In this document: piece after piece, positions 10,128 through 19,325 of the stretch
How positions within the stretch are numbered: position 1 is the stretch's first letter
Layout: each line of letters begins with the position of its first letter
Assembly: GCF_019285775.1 (NCBI RefSeq)
Contig: NZ_CP079105.1
Location: forward strand, 2,542,001 to 2,606,000
Reading direction: 5' to 3'
DNA length: 64,000 bases
Source: Skermania piniformis
Lineage (GTDB): Bacteria; Actinomycetota; Actinomycetes; Mycobacteriales; Mycobacteriaceae
Translations under genes and position numbers: made by a program
The notes under the pieces: generated by a model
What the model was told of the DNA's origin: nothing
The model's database searches: none
The model's input: only the letters and a program-made list of their open reading frames with translations

Positions 10128-11504
10128 ATGCCCGACGACGCTGCTGTGAAGTACCTGCTCGACGACGCCGAGCTGCCGACCCACTGGTACAACGTGGTCG
10201 CCGACCTGCCCACGCCGCCTCCGCCGCCGTTGCGACCGGACACCGGCGAGCCGGTCGGTCCGGACGATCTGGCCCCGCTGTTCCCACCCGAGCTGATCTC
10301 GCAGGAGGTATCGGGCGAGCGCTATATCGAGATCCCCGAACCGGTCCGTGCCGTCTACCGCCAGTGGCGACCGTCGCCGTTGTACCGGGCGCGGCGGCTG
10401 GAACAAGCGTGGGGTACCCCGGCACGGATCTACTACAAGTACGAAGGTGTCTCGCCGGCCGGCTCGCACAAGACGAACACTGCGGTGCCACAGGCCTATT
10501 ACAACTCGATCAACGGGATCACCCGACTGACCACCGAAACCGGTGCCGGCCAGTGGGGCACCGCGCTGGCGTTCGCCTGCGCGCTGTTCGAGCTGAGCTG
10601 CGAGGTGTGGCAGGTCGGCGCCTCCTACGACACGAAACCCGCCCGACGCACGCTGATCGAGACGTTCGGCGCGACCGTGCATCGTTCGCCCAGCCGGGAC
10701 ACGATCTCCGGCAAAGCATTTGCCGAAGATCATCCGGGCAGCCTGGGCATCGCGATCTCCGAGGCGGTCGAGGTCGCCGCAGCCGATCCCGAGATCAAGT
10801 ACGCCCTCGGCTCCGTACTCAATCATGTTCTGCTCCATCAGACGGTGATCGGCGAGGAGACCCTGCGCCAGCTGGACAAGGCCGGTGAGACCGGCGCCGA
10901 CCTGGTAATCGGTTGCGCGGGTGGCGGTTCCAATCTCGCCGGGCTGGTCTTCCCGTTCCTGCGGGAGAAGCTGGCCGGGAACCAGTCACCGCGGTTGCTC
11001 GCGGTGGAACCGGCAGCCTGCCCGACACTGACCCGCGGTGAGTACCGCTACGACTTCGGCGACACCGCGGGACTCACCCCGCTGCTGAAGATGTACACCC
11101 TCGGCCACGACTTCGTCCCGTCGGCGATTCATGCCGGCGGACTGCGGTATCACGGTATGGCGCCGCTGGTTTCCCACGTCGTATCGCAGGGCATGGTCGA
11201 CGCCACCGCGATACCACAGAACGAATGTTTCGCCGCAGCACTGGAATTTGCCCGCACGGAAGGCATCGTCGCGGCGCCGGAATCGGCGCATGCGATCGCC
11301 GCGGCCCGGCGCGAGGCATCGGCCTGCGCCGAGTCGGGACGCGAACAGGTGATCGTGCTCGGCCTTTCCGGGCACGGGCTGCTGGAGCTGGGCGCCTACG
11401 CGAGCTACCTGGCCGGCGGTCTGGCCGACGAGTCACCCGACGCGGACTCACCGAGCAGCGTCGATCTGCGTACCGCGCTCGGCACCGTGCCGGTGGTCGG
11501 GTGA
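10128..11504 (+). CDS. trpB: TrpB2-type tryptophan synthase beta-like PLP enzyme
   Basis: A 458-residue PLP enzyme of the TrpB-like (TrpB2) subfamily, which condenses indole with serine to give tryptophan. The PLP lysine is in GSHKTNT. The phosphate-cup motif is [12 protein letters not shown], and [10 protein letters not shown] matches the substrate carboxylate loop. It is longer than the canonical ~400-residue TrpB1 and carries the extended N-terminus ([13 protein letters not shown]) and [10 protein letters not shown] stretch typical of TrpB2. No trpA or other trp gene is adjacent, so it probably works as a stand-alone indole-salvage or alternative beta chain; this is inferred. The following gene starts 10 bp after its stop. 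Confidence 0.9.
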   Translation: MPDDAAVKYLLDDAELPTHWYNVVADLPTPPPPPLRPDTGEPVGPDDLAPLFPPELISQEVSGERYIEIPEPVRAVYRQWRPSPLYRARRLEQAWGTPARIYYKYEGVSPAGSHKTNTAVPQAYYNSINGITRLTTETGAGQWGTALAFACALFELSCEVWQVGASYDTKPARRTLIETFGATVHRSPSRDTISGKAFAEDHPGSLGIAISEAVEVAAADPEIKYALGSVLNHVLLHQTVIGEETLRQLDKAGETGADLVIGCAGGGSNLAGLVFPFLREKLAGNQSPRLLAVEPAACPTLTRGEYRYDFGDTAGLTPLLKMYTLGHDFVPSAIHAGGLRYHGMAPLVSHVVSQGMVDATAIPQNECFAAALEFARTEGIVAAPESAHAIAAARREASACAESGREQVIVLGLSGHGLLELGAYASYLAGGLADESPDADSPSSVDLRTALGTVPVVG

Positions 11505-11514
11505 GGTGGTTGCG

Positions 11515-12471
11515 ATGTCCGGAGTAGTGCAGAGCGCGGTCGAAGCAGCCCGCTGGACCACGGCCAGCATGCTGAATCCGGCCGGGACGATCACCGTGGT
11601 GGCCAACAGCAGGGCCGCGGACGTGATCGTCGCCTTCGGCGGCGGCGACAGCCAGATGGGCGCCACCGTGCCGTTGAGCGCAACCCGCGACGACCTCGAT
11701 CCACACGTCTGCGTCGGCCAGCTCGGCGGGCACACGTTCGCCGTGGAGGTCGCCGGGTGGCAGGGCAGCCGGCCCGCAGTACTCGGTGCGGCGTCCTATC
11801 GCACCCGGGCCGCCAGCGTCTCCTGGGGGACCACGTTCGGGGACACGCTCAGCCTCGCCGAGGGCGGCCGCAGCCTGGGCAGCACCGAGCTCGGCCGAGC
11901 GGAGTTCGCCGGCGGATCGGCGTTCGGCCGGCTGCTCAACGGGGTGGATCTCACCGACCCGCGCCGGCTACGGGAGCACGCCCTGGTCGCCGCAGCCCGG
12001 TTCACCGGGGTCACTGTGACCGCCGACGCGCTGGCCGGGCTGCTCGCCGCCGATCGCGCCTACCCGATCCTGCCGCTGCCGGCCGAGTACCACCAGTCGG
12101 TCTCGTCCTGGTCCGACGAGGTCCGCCCGCTCGCCGATGCCGCCGACCAGCTCCCCCCGGCCCGGCTCCGCGACGCCAGCTGGCAGTTCGTCGCCCGGGC
12201 CGCGACGGCGTCCGGGACGATGGTCGATCCGGATGTCGCCGCCACCGTGCACGAACACGCGCTGACCGCCGACGCGATCCGCCAGGCCCGGCTGGCCGAA
12301 CTCGGTCGCTACCGCAGCACCGGCCGAATCTGGCGGGTGCTGTACGCAGCGGCGAATCCCGACCCGCGATCGGCCTTGATCCAGGCCGCCGAGGAGGCCG
12401 AGTTCCTGCTCAGCCCCGAGACGCATCGCAAGCTGATCCGGGTGACGGTGACGGCGCTGGGCGCGGCCTAG
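11515..12471 (+). CDS. Uncharacterised protein, co-directional with the trpB-like gene
   Basis: Not recognised. A 318-residue protein with no signal peptide and no clear transmembrane segment. The N-terminal half is beta-rich (TITVVANSRAADVIVAFGGGD, VCVGQLGGHTFAVEVAG, VSWGTTFGD). The C-terminal half is Ala/Arg/Leu-rich and helical. The ATG at 11515 is preceded by GAGGTGG and lies 10 bp after the trpB-like stop, so it is probably co-transcribed. A GTG nine bases upstream is an alternative start. The two-part fold is vaguely like an adaptor or chaperone, but I see no motif that supports a function. Confidence 0.65.
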   Translation: MSGVVQSAVEAARWTTASMLNPAGTITVVANSRAADVIVAFGGGDSQMGATVPLSATRDDLDPHVCVGQLGGHTFAVEVAGWQGSRPAVLGAASYRTRAASVSWGTTFGDTLSLAEGGRSLGSTELGRAEFAGGSAFGRLLNGVDLTDPRRLREHALVAAARFTGVTVTADALAGLLAADRAYPILPLPAEYHQSVSSWSDEVRPLADAADQLPPARLRDASWQFVARAATASGTMVDPDVAATVHEHALTADAIRQARLAELGRYRSTGRIWRVLYAAANPDPRSALIQAAEEAEFLLSPETHRKLIRVTVTALGAA

Positions 12472-12489
12472 CGCGGCGAAGCTCCGGGT

Positions 12490-13968
12490 TCAGGCCCGCT
12501 GTACGGCCTCCTGCGCCGCCTGCGCGGCGGCGACCTGCTGCGGGGTGAACCGGATGAACAGCGCAGCGAACCCGGCGAGCGCGGCACAGACCGCGCAGCC
12601 GAGCAGCGCGAAGGTGTAGCCCTCACCGAGCGCCCACAGTTGCTGCGGGTCCATGTCGGCGGCCTTGCCGCCCACCCCGCCGAGCGAGATGGTCCGGGAG
12701 GTGGCCATCGCACCGATCACGGCGAGCGCCAACGGACCGCCCAGCGTCTGCGCTACCTGGGTGATCGCGGTCAGCGGGCCGATCTCGGTCTCCGCGACGC
12801 CGGTCACCGCACACAGCGGCAGCGGCACCACCGCCAGCCCGACGCCGAACCCGATGCCGATCACCGGGACGAAGAGGTTCGCGAAGTAGGTTGCCGATCC
12901 GTCCAGGGTGGAGCCGTAGAGCAAACCGATGATCATCACCACCGCGCCGGTGGCGATCAGCCAACGCGGTGCGACGCGGGTGACCAACGTGGACGCCGCT
13001 GCCAGGCCGATTCCCATTCCGACCGCGAACGGGATGAAGCCCAGGCCGGCGCGCAACGGCGGGAACTGCAGGATGTCCTGGACGAACAACGCCACGTACA
13101 CCGTCATCGAGAACATCACCGCGCCGGCAAAGAAGATCGCGACGAACGTGGCCACCCGATCCCGATCGGTGAACAAGACGAACGGCAGCAGCGGGTTCGC
13201 CGCCGTGCGTTCGACGTAGAGGAACCCGGCCAACAGCAGGAGCCCGGCGGTCAGCGACCCGAGCACCGCCGGATGCTGCCAGCCGAACGAGGGACCCTCG
13301 CTGATCCCGAACACCACCGCGGTGCAGCCCAGCGTCCCCAACACGGCACCCGGCACATCCAGCGACAGCCGCTCGTGATCGGTCTCACGCAGCGCAACCA
13401 CGCCGCCGACCACGATTGCCACACCGATCGGCACATTGATCAGAAAGATCCATCGCCAGGAGAACTCGGTCAATGCGCCGCCGATGATCAGCCCCAGAAT
13501 CGAACCGACACCGGTCATCGCGGCGAAGATCGCGATCGCCTGATTGCGTGCCGGGCCGGGCGCAAACGTGGTCGCGACCAAGGCCAAGGCGGTCGGCGCG
13601 GCGATTGCGGCACCGGTCCCCTGCAGCGCTCGCGAGATGATCAGTGTCGCCTCGTTCACCGCGAGACCGCACAACAGCGACGAGAGCGTGAACAGGCCCA
13701 CCCCGACGAGGAACATCCGTTTCCGCCCCAGCGCGTCGCCGATCCGGCCGCCGAGCAACATCAGCCCGCCGAACGCCAGCGCGTAAGCGGTAACCACCCA
13801 GTTACGTCCCGCGTCGGACAGCCCCAGATCGTCCTGCAGCCGGGCCAGCGCCAGGTTGGCGACCGTGCCGTCGAGCACCACCATCAGCTGCAGCCCGCTG
13901 AGCACGATGATGGCCAGCCCGAACGCCCTGGTCGTAACGGGGTAACGCACGGTGGTGGGCTCGGCCAT
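12490..13968 (-). CDS. MFS drug-efflux transporter, DHA2 family (EfpA/QacA type)
   Basis: A 492-residue integral membrane protein with about 14 hydrophobic segments, the number expected for the DHA2 drug:proton antiporter family. It has the motif A-like GGRIGDALGRKR loop between TM2 and TM3. The VVLDGTVANLALARLQDDL stretch in TM1 is typical of QacA/EfpA proteins. It lies just downstream of cysG on the same strand, the same place efpA (Rv2846c) occupies in mycobacteria, so it is probably the efpA equivalent. Substrates are not predictable. The ATG directly abuts a 20-bp near-palindrome that covers its likely -10, which suggests repressor control. Confidence 0.88.
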   Translation of the reverse strand: MAEPTTVRYPVTTRAFGLAIIVLSGLQLMVVLDGTVANLALARLQDDLGLSDAGRNWVVTAYALAFGGLMLLGGRIGDALGRKRMFLVGVGLFTLSSLLCGLAVNEATLIISRALQGTGAAIAAPTALALVATTFAPGPARNQAIAIFAAMTGVGSILGLIIGGALTEFSWRWIFLINVPIGVAIVVGGVVALRETDHERLSLDVPGAVLGTLGCTAVVFGISEGPSFGWQHPAVLGSLTAGLLLLAGFLYVERTAANPLLPFVLFTDRDRVATFVAIFFAGAVMFSMTVYVALFVQDILQFPPLRAGLGFIPFAVGMGIGLAAASTLVTRVAPRWLIATGAVVMIIGLLYGSTLDGSATYFANLFVPVIGIGFGVGLAVVPLPLCAVTGVAETEIGPLTAITQVAQTLGGPLALAVIGAMATSRTISLGGVGGKAADMDPQQLWALGEGYTFALLGCAVCAALAGFAALFIRFTPQQVAAAQAAQEAVQRA

Positions 13969-13988
13969 GGTCGGTTACGTTACCGACC
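13969..13988 (-). promoter_or_regulatory. Near-perfect palindromic operator/-10 of the MFS gene
   Basis: A 20-bp palindrome with arms GGTCGGT and ACCGACC and central ACGT; only one symmetric base pair is mismatched. It directly abuts the MFS start codon. Read on the minus strand it contains TAACGT (TANNNT), ending 8 nt before the ATG. A leaderless promoter would therefore lie inside the palindrome, as expected for a TetR- or MarR-type repressor site. No regulator gene is adjacent. Confidence 0.6.
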
Positions 13989-14062
13989 TCGGCCGGGTTC
14001 TACCGCCCCCGCCCCGAACCCTTGCGATCGCGAAGCACCGCTCCCCCACCCGGTGCGAGACC

Positions 14063-15286
14063 TCATTGTGCCGGCGCCATTCCCGCCACCGGCCCGATCA
14101 CCACGATCGCCGGCGGTCCCAGTCCGGCTGCGCGCACCTGCGCGGCGACCGTCGACAGGTCGGCGCGTACCACTCGCTGATCCCGCAGCGTGCCCTCCTG
14201 CACGACCACGACGGGAGTATCAGCGGGCTTGCCGCCGTCGAGCAATGCTCGAGCGAACTGATCCAACCGCTCCATCGCCATCAACAACACCAGCGTGCCG
14301 GACAGCCGCGCCAGCGCGGCCCAATCCACCAGCGATTCGGGGTGCTCGGGCGGCAGATGGCCGGACACCACGACGAACTCGTGCGTGACACCGCGGTGGG
14401 TGACCGGGACGCCGGCCGCCGCCGGGACCGCGATCGCGCTGGTCACCCCGGGAACCACGATGACCGGCAGACCCGCTGCCGCGCACGCTTCGAGTTCCTC
14501 GTAGCCCCGGCCGAAGACATACGGATCGCCGCCCTTGAGCCGGACGACGAACTTCCCGGCCCGGGCCCGGTCGATCAGCACGTCGTTGATCGCCTGCTGC
14601 GCCATCGCCCGCCCGTACGGCACCTTCGCCGCGTCGATCACCTCGACCTCCGGGCCGAGTTCGGCCAGCAGCTCCGGCGGGGCGAGCCGGTCCGCGACCA
14701 CCACGTCGGCCCGGGCGAGCAGCCGCCGCCCTCGCACCGTGATCAGGTCCGGGTCACCCGGACCGCCACCGACCAGCGCGACCCCGGCCGGTGGCATCGT
14801 CGCATCCTCGGTAACCACCCCCGACTGCAGTGCCTCCAGCAGCGCGGTCCGGGCCGTCGCGGACCGGCGGTGCGCACCGCCGGCGAGAACGCCGATGGTC
14901 AGCCCGTCGTAGCGGGCGGTCGCCGGGGTCACCGCGGTACCGAGCCGAGCGTCGTCGGCGCGGACACAGAACACCCTGGCCTGCTCCGCTTCGGCGACGA
15001 TCGCCGCATTGGTGTCCGGCTCGTCGGTGCAGGCGATCACGTACCAGGCGTCGGCCAGATCGCCGGCGCGGTAGTCGCGGCGTTCCAGCGCGATCCGGCC
15101 GGCGTCGGCGAACGCCTCCACCGCCGGCGTCACCGCGCGGCTGATCACCGACACGTCGGCACCCGCGCGCAGCAGCAAGCCCAGCCGACGCTGCGCGACC
15201 GAGCCGCCACCGACCACGACGACCCGGCGGCCGGCCAGGTTCAGCCCGACCAGGTAGTGATCAACATCGTCACGGTCATCGGCCAC
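14063..15286 (-). CDS. cysG: Siroheme synthase CysG-like (precorrin-2 dehydrogenase + uroporphyrinogen-III methyltransferase)
   Basis: A 407-residue two-domain enzyme. The N-terminal ~150 residues form the NAD-dependent precorrin-2 dehydrogenase/ferrochelatase part (VVVVGGGSVAQRRL nucleotide-binding loop). The C-terminal part is the SAM-dependent uroporphyrinogen-III C-methyltransferase, with VGGGPGDPDLITVRG, VVADRL, and the RLKGGDPYVFGRG motif. It makes precorrin-2 and then siroheme and also feeds the cobalamin branch. This agrees with its place directly after cobB (9 bp gap) in a cob operon. The length matches mycobacterial CysG (about 405). Confidence 0.95.
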   Translation of the reverse strand: MADDRDDVDHYLVGLNLAGRRVVVVGGGSVAQRRLGLLLRAGADVSVISRAVTPAVEAFADAGRIALERRDYRAGDLADAWYVIACTDEPDTNAAIVAEAEQARVFCVRADDARLGTAVTPATARYDGLTIGVLAGGAHRRSATARTALLEALQSGVVTEDATMPPAGVALVGGGPGDPDLITVRGRRLLARADVVVADRLAPPELLAELGPEVEVIDAAKVPYGRAMAQQAINDVLIDRARAGKFVVRLKGGDPYVFGRGYEELEACAAAGLPVIVVPGVTSAIAVPAAAGVPVTHRGVTHEFVVVSGHLPPEHPESLVDWAALARLSGTLVLLMAMERLDQFARALLDGGKPADTPVVVVQEGTLRDQRVVRADLSTVAAQVRAAGLGPPAIVVIGPVAGMAPAQ

Positions 15287-15295
15287 GGCCAGATT

Positions 15296-16693
15296 TTACG
15301 ATCCGAACCCGGCGTAGGACGCTGCCGCCCGGGTGAATTCCCGCACTGCCGCCGGGTTGCCGGCCGGGTGCGTATGCAGGTACGACGCATGCGTCCGACC
15401 CCGGACGAAGCCCTCGGTGGATCGCCGGGTCCCGATCGACCACCCCCAGGCACGACCGCCGGGCTCGGTCAATCGAGTGCGGTGGAATTCGTGTCCGGTG
15501 ACCCGAGCCCCGGCCGGCCAGAGCACCGAGTCGGTGAGCGCCACCGCATCCCGGTAGCCGAGCGTGAGCTGCTCACCGAACACCGCATCGGCGTCGACCA
15601 CGCCGCACATCGGGTGCGCATCGAGGGTTCGCGCCAGGTACAACAACCCGGCGCATTCGGCGTGCACCGGCAGACCGCGCTCGGCCAGCTCGGCGACCTG
15701 CCCGCGTAGTCGGCGATTGGCGGCCAGCTGCGCGGCATGCGCTTCCGGAAACCCGCCCGGCAGGACGAGCCCGGCGACCTGGTCGGGTAGCTGCTCGCGC
15801 AGCGGATCAACCGTCACCACCTCTGCGCCGGCCGCACGCAGCAGCTCCCGATGCTCGGCATAGCCGAACGTGAACGCCGGCCCGCCGGCGATCGCGACGA
15901 CCGGCCGACCGACCGCGGCACCGGTGGAGCCGCCCACCTCTGCCACCGGGTCCCAGGCCGGGCCGGCCACGACCGGCATCGCCAGGGCGGCCACCGCGGT
16001 CAGGTCGACGTGCCGGGCGACCAGCTCGGTCATCGTCGCGACCGCCGCCACGGCGGCGCCGCCGTGTTCGACCGCCGGGATCAGACCGAGATGACGCGAC
16101 GGCACGACCAGCTCGGCCAGCCGCGGTACGGCACCCAGCACCGGAAGCCCGACCCGCGCACAGGCGGCTCGCAACACCTGCTCGTGCCGGTCACTGCCCA
16201 CCCGGTTCAAGATCACCCCAGCCAGCCGAACCGCCGGATCGTAGGTAGCGAATCCGTGGAGCAAGGCAGCCAGACTCTGGCTGTGCCCGCGCGCATCGAC
16301 CACCAGCACGACCGGCGCGCCGAGCAACGCCGCCACCTGCGCGGTGGAACCGACAGCCGCGGCCGTGCCGGACCGGTCCAGGTGCTCGCCGCCGTCGATC
16401 CGGCCGTCGAACAACCCCATCACGCCCTCGACGACCGCCAGGTCACAGCCGGTCGCGCCGTGCCGGAACAATGGTCCGATCCGGTCCGATCCGACCAGGA
16501 CCGGATCCAGATTGCGGCCCGGCCGGCCGGCCGCCACGGCGTGGTAGCCGGGATCGATGTAATCCGGGCCGACCTTGAACGGCGCGACCGCGTGGCCGTT
16601 TCGGCGCAGCGCCCCGATCAGCCCGGTGGCCACGGTGGTCTTGCCGCTACCGGATGCCGGCGCGGCGAGCACCAGCGCCCGAGCACTCACCAC
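15296..16693 (-). CDS. cobB: Cobyrinic acid a,c-diamide synthase (CobB/CbiA)
   Basis: A 465-residue glutamine-dependent amidase of cobalamin synthesis that amidates the a and c side chains of (hydrogeno)byrinic acid. The N-terminal domain has the dethiobiotin-synthetase-like P-loop (APASGSGKTTVATGL) followed by FKVGPDYIDPGYH. The C-terminal domain is a class I glutaminase with its Cys in PVHAECAGL and later TGHEFHRT. The start is one of two adjacent GTG codons (16693/16690). Only a weak GGGG precedes it, just downstream of a tandem repeat array. It lies between cobO and cysG in one minus-strand run. Confidence 0.95.
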   Translation of the reverse strand: MVSARALVLAAPASGSGKTTVATGLIGALRRNGHAVAPFKVGPDYIDPGYHAVAAGRPGRNLDPVLVGSDRIGPLFRHGATGCDLAVVEGVMGLFDGRIDGGEHLDRSGTAAAVGSTAQVAALLGAPVVLVVDARGHSQSLAALLHGFATYDPAVRLAGVILNRVGSDRHEQVLRAACARVGLPVLGAVPRLAELVVPSRHLGLIPAVEHGGAAVAAVATMTELVARHVDLTAVAALAMPVVAGPAWDPVAEVGGSTGAAVGRPVVAIAGGPAFTFGYAEHRELLRAAGAEVVTVDPLREQLPDQVAGLVLPGGFPEAHAAQLAANRRLRGQVAELAERGLPVHAECAGLLYLARTLDAHPMCGVVDADAVFGEQLTLGYRDAVALTDSVLWPAGARVTGHEFHRTRLTEPGGRAWGWSIGTRRSTEGFVRGRTHASYLHTHPAGNPAAVREFTRAAASYAGFGS

Positions 16694-16700
16694 TGCGCCC

Positions 16701-16773
16701 CTACCACTCGGTGTCTACCACTTCGGCGTCTACCACTCGGTGTCTACCACTTCGGTGTCTACCACTTCGGCGT
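16701..16773. repeat. Tandem 14/15-bp repeats copying the cobO stop-codon region
   Basis: Five contiguous units of CTACCACT(T)CGG(T/C)GT lie at 16701-16714, 16715-16729, 16730-16743, 16744-16758 and 16759-16773 (14, 15, 14, 15, 15 bp). The last bases of cobO itself (16774-16788, CTACCACTCGATGCC) are a sixth, diverged copy. On the coding strand each unit carries GTGGTAG, so the array repeats the cobO terminal Trp-stop in one frame until the first 14-bp unit shifts it. It fills nearly the whole gap before cobB. Confidence 0.9.
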
Positions 16774-17388
16774 CTACCACTCGATGCCGCGCTGACCCTT
16801 GCGCCCGGCATCCATCGGGTGGCGCAGCTTGCTCATCTCGGTGACCAGGTCGGCAGCCCCGATCAACGCCGCCGGTGCGTCCCGGCCGGTGATCACCACA
16901 TGCTGATTCCCCGGCCGGCCGGTGAGCACCTCGACCACCTCGGCCACGTCGACCCAGCCCCATTTCAACGGATAGGTGAACTCGTCGAGCACATAGAACC
17001 GGTGGGTCTGCGCGGCCAGCCGCCGAGCGATCTCTCGCCAGCCCTCCAGCGCCGCCGCCGCATGGTCGGCCTCGGTGCCCGGCTTACGGCTCCACGACCA
17101 TCCCTCACCCATCTTGTGCCACTCGACTGCCCCGCCGGCGCCGGTCTCGTCGTGCAGCCGACCCAGGGCGCGGAACGCCGACTCCTCGCCCACCTTCCAC
17201 TTCGCGCTCTTCACGAACTGGAACACCCCGATGTCGAAACCTTGATTCCAGGCACGCAACGCCATCCCGAACGCCGCGGTCGACTTCCCTTTACCGGCGC
17301 CGGTGTGCACCGCCAGGATCGGCAGGTTGCGTCGCTGCCGAGTGGTCAGACCGTCGGCCGGCACCACGACCGGCACACCTTTAGGCAC
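16774..17388 (-). CDS. cobO: Cob(I)yrinic acid a,c-diamide adenosyltransferase (CobO/BtuR)
   Basis: A 204-residue ATP:corrinoid adenosyltransferase that adds the 5'-deoxyadenosyl group to cobalt. The P-loop is HTGAGKGKSTAAFG (~residues 28-41). Family motifs FVKSAKWKVGE, GEGWSW, LDEFTYPLKWGW and VITGRDAP are all present. It ends in GQRGIEW then TAG, like other CobO proteins. It starts 18 bp after the chelatase-like gene and lies upstream of cobB. Its stop codon is the first element of the tandem repeat array, so an ancestral 3'-end duplication is likely. Confidence 0.95.
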   Translation of the reverse strand: MPKGVPVVVPADGLTTRQRRNLPILAVHTGAGKGKSTAAFGMALRAWNQGFDIGVFQFVKSAKWKVGEESAFRALGRLHDETGAGGAVEWHKMGEGWSWSRKPGTEADHAAAALEGWREIARRLAAQTHRFYVLDEFTYPLKWGWVDVAEVVEVLTGRPGNQHVVITGRDAPAALIGAADLVTEMSKLRHPMDAGRKGQRGIEW

Positions 17389-17406
17389 GCCGCGCCCCGC
17401 TGCGGG

Positions 17407-19263
17407 TCACGCGGCCGCCCGCAGCACCCCGGCTACCGCGGTGCCGGTGAGTTCGGCCAGCGCCAGGTACCGTGCGCCCAGATCCTGTGCCAGGTCGCGG
17501 GCGATGCCCAGCCGGACCAGCCCGTGCTCGCAGTCGACCACAACCGCGCCGACCCCTTCCCGGGCCAGCAGCGCAGCCGCGGCGCGCGCCCGCGACACCG
17601 GCTCGGCGCCGCCGGTGGCCTTACCGTCGGTGAGCAGCACGACCAGGGCCCGTCGCCGCGGATCGCGCGCCCGCTCGCGCAAGATCAACTCTCGGGTCCG
17701 GTACATCGCGGCCGCGAGCGGGGTCTTTCCGCCGACCGGTATCGCAGCGAGGCGCCGGACCGCGATGTCCACCGATGAGGTCGGCGGCAACACCACCTCG
17801 GCGGCAGCACCACGGAACGCGATCGCCGCGACGGTATCGCGACGCTGATAGGCGTCACGCAGCAAGGTCACACAGCCGTCGGTCACCGCGGACAGCCTGG
17901 CTCGCGCCCCCATCGAACCCGAGGTGTCGACGACGAACACCACCAGGTTCGCCTCGCGACCCTCCCGGTGGGTGCCGCGCAGATCGGGCGCTGCCAGCCG
18001 GAGCGGGCCGCCGACCCGCCCGCGCTCACGCTGAAACGGCGCCGCGGCGAACACCGTGCCGATCAGATGCAGACCGCGCTGCGGCGGCGAATCATCCGGG
18101 CGGACCACCCGACCGTGCCGGCCGCGGGCGAGCGAGCGCCGGCCCGGAGCGCCGTCGCCCACGCCGGACAACTCCAGTCGCTGCGGCGTGGACCCGGGGG
18201 TGCCGGCGCCCAACCGGCCGTTGGGCGGTACCGCCCCGTCGCCGGGACCATCCGGGGGCGCCCCGTCGTCCGGGCCGGAATCGTCGGGGCCGGCATCACC
18301 GGGATCGGGGGCTCGGTCCGACGGTGGCTCGACCGCGTCGGCCGCCTGCTGCAACGCCTGATCCAGCTGCTCGTCGTCCAGCCCGGGCGCATCGAACGGA
18401 TCGCGCCGACGACGATGCGGCAACGCGAGTTCGGCGGCAACTCGGACGTCTGCCTCGGTTACCGCGTCCGCGCCCCGCCAGGCGGCGTGCGTTACCGCCG
18501 TACGCGCGACCACCAGATCCGCCCGCATACCGTCGACGTCGAAGGCCGCGCAGAGTGCCGCGATCCGGCGCAGCTCGCCGTCGTCCAGCGATACCGCGTC
18601 GAGTCGCTCGCGAGCGGTGCGGATGCGGTCGGCGAGTTCGGCGTCGACAGCGGCATATCGGCCGGCGAAGGCATCGGGATCGCGCTCGTAGTCGAGCCGG
18701 CGCCGAATCACCTCGACCCGGGTATCCACCGCACGATCGGCGGCCACGTCGACGGTGAGGCCGAACCGGTCGAGCAGCTGCGGCCGCAGCTCACCTTCTT
18801 CCGGGTTCATGGTCCCGACCAGCACGAATCGCGCCGGATGCGAGTGCGAGACACCGTCCCGCTCGATATGCACACGACCCATCGCCGCCGCGTCCAGCAA
18901 CAGATCGACAAGATGATCATGCAGCAGATTGACCTCGTCGACGTAGAGCACGCCGTGGTGTGCCGCGGCCAGCAGGCCAGGGCGGAACGCGGCCGCGCCG
19001 TCGCGGAGCACCCGCTCCAGATCCAGCGAACCGACCACTCGATCCTCGGTCGCACCGACAGGCAGTTCCACCAACCGAGCCGGTCGGGTGCCGGACTCGT
19101 CCGACACCGGCGGCAACAGTGCCGCCAATGCCCGCACGATGGTCGATTTCGCGGTGCCCTTCTCGCCTCGAACCAGCACGCCACCGATGCCCGGGTGCAC
19201 CGCACACAGGATCAACGCCAGCTGGAGCCGGTCTTGGCCGACGATCGCACTGAACGGATACAC
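17407..19263 (-). CDS. Mg/Co-chelatase-like AAA ATPase fused to a VWA domain (ChlI-ChlD type)
   Basis: A 618-residue fusion of a chelatase AAA+ module (GEKGTAKST Walker [12 protein letters not shown] Walker [25 protein letters not shown]), an acidic Pro/Asp/Gly-rich linker (~residues 330-370), and a VWA domain with the MIDAS motif DTSGSMG and [10 protein letters not shown]. It corresponds to the Rv2850c family next to cobO. These proteins probably energise cobalt or magnesium insertion together with a large chelatase (CobN-type), which is not in the window. The GTG at 19263 is chosen because the product then begins [10 protein letters not shown], as in homologues. The upstream open frame to 19893 lies under mqo and is not counted. 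Confidence 0.9.
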   Translation of the reverse strand: MYPFSAIVGQDRLQLALILCAVHPGIGGVLVRGEKGTAKSTIVRALAALLPPVSDESGTRPARLVELPVGATEDRVVGSLDLERVLRDGAAAFRPGLLAAAHHGVLYVDEVNLLHDHLVDLLLDAAAMGRVHIERDGVSHSHPARFVLVGTMNPEEGELRPQLLDRFGLTVDVAADRAVDTRVEVIRRRLDYERDPDAFAGRYAAVDAELADRIRTARERLDAVSLDDGELRRIAALCAAFDVDGMRADLVVARTAVTHAAWRGADAVTEADVRVAAELALPHRRRRDPFDAPGLDDEQLDQALQQAADAVEPPSDRAPDPGDAGPDDSGPDDGAPPDGPGDGAVPPNGRLGAGTPGSTPQRLELSGVGDGAPGRRSLARGRHGRVVRPDDSPPQRGLHLIGTVFAAAPFQRERGRVGGPLRLAAPDLRGTHREGREANLVVFVVDTSGSMGARARLSAVTDGCVTLLRDAYQRRDTVAAIAFRGAAAEVVLPPTSSVDIAVRRLAAIPVGGKTPLAAAMYRTRELILRERARDPRRRALVVLLTDGKATGGAEPVSRARAAAALLAREGVGAVVVDCEHGLVRLGIARDLAQDLGARYLALAELTGTAVAGVLRAAA

Positions 19264-19325
19264 AACTGCCGACTCTAGAAGGCGAACCGCTGCGGCTCGG
19301 CTCCGGGCCGCCCGCACCGAGCCGT

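Noticed and set aside
14063-19263. Cobalamin riboswitch for the cob genes
   Set aside because: No B12-box-like conserved stretch or long structured leader was seen; the gaps between these genes are 9-80 bp.
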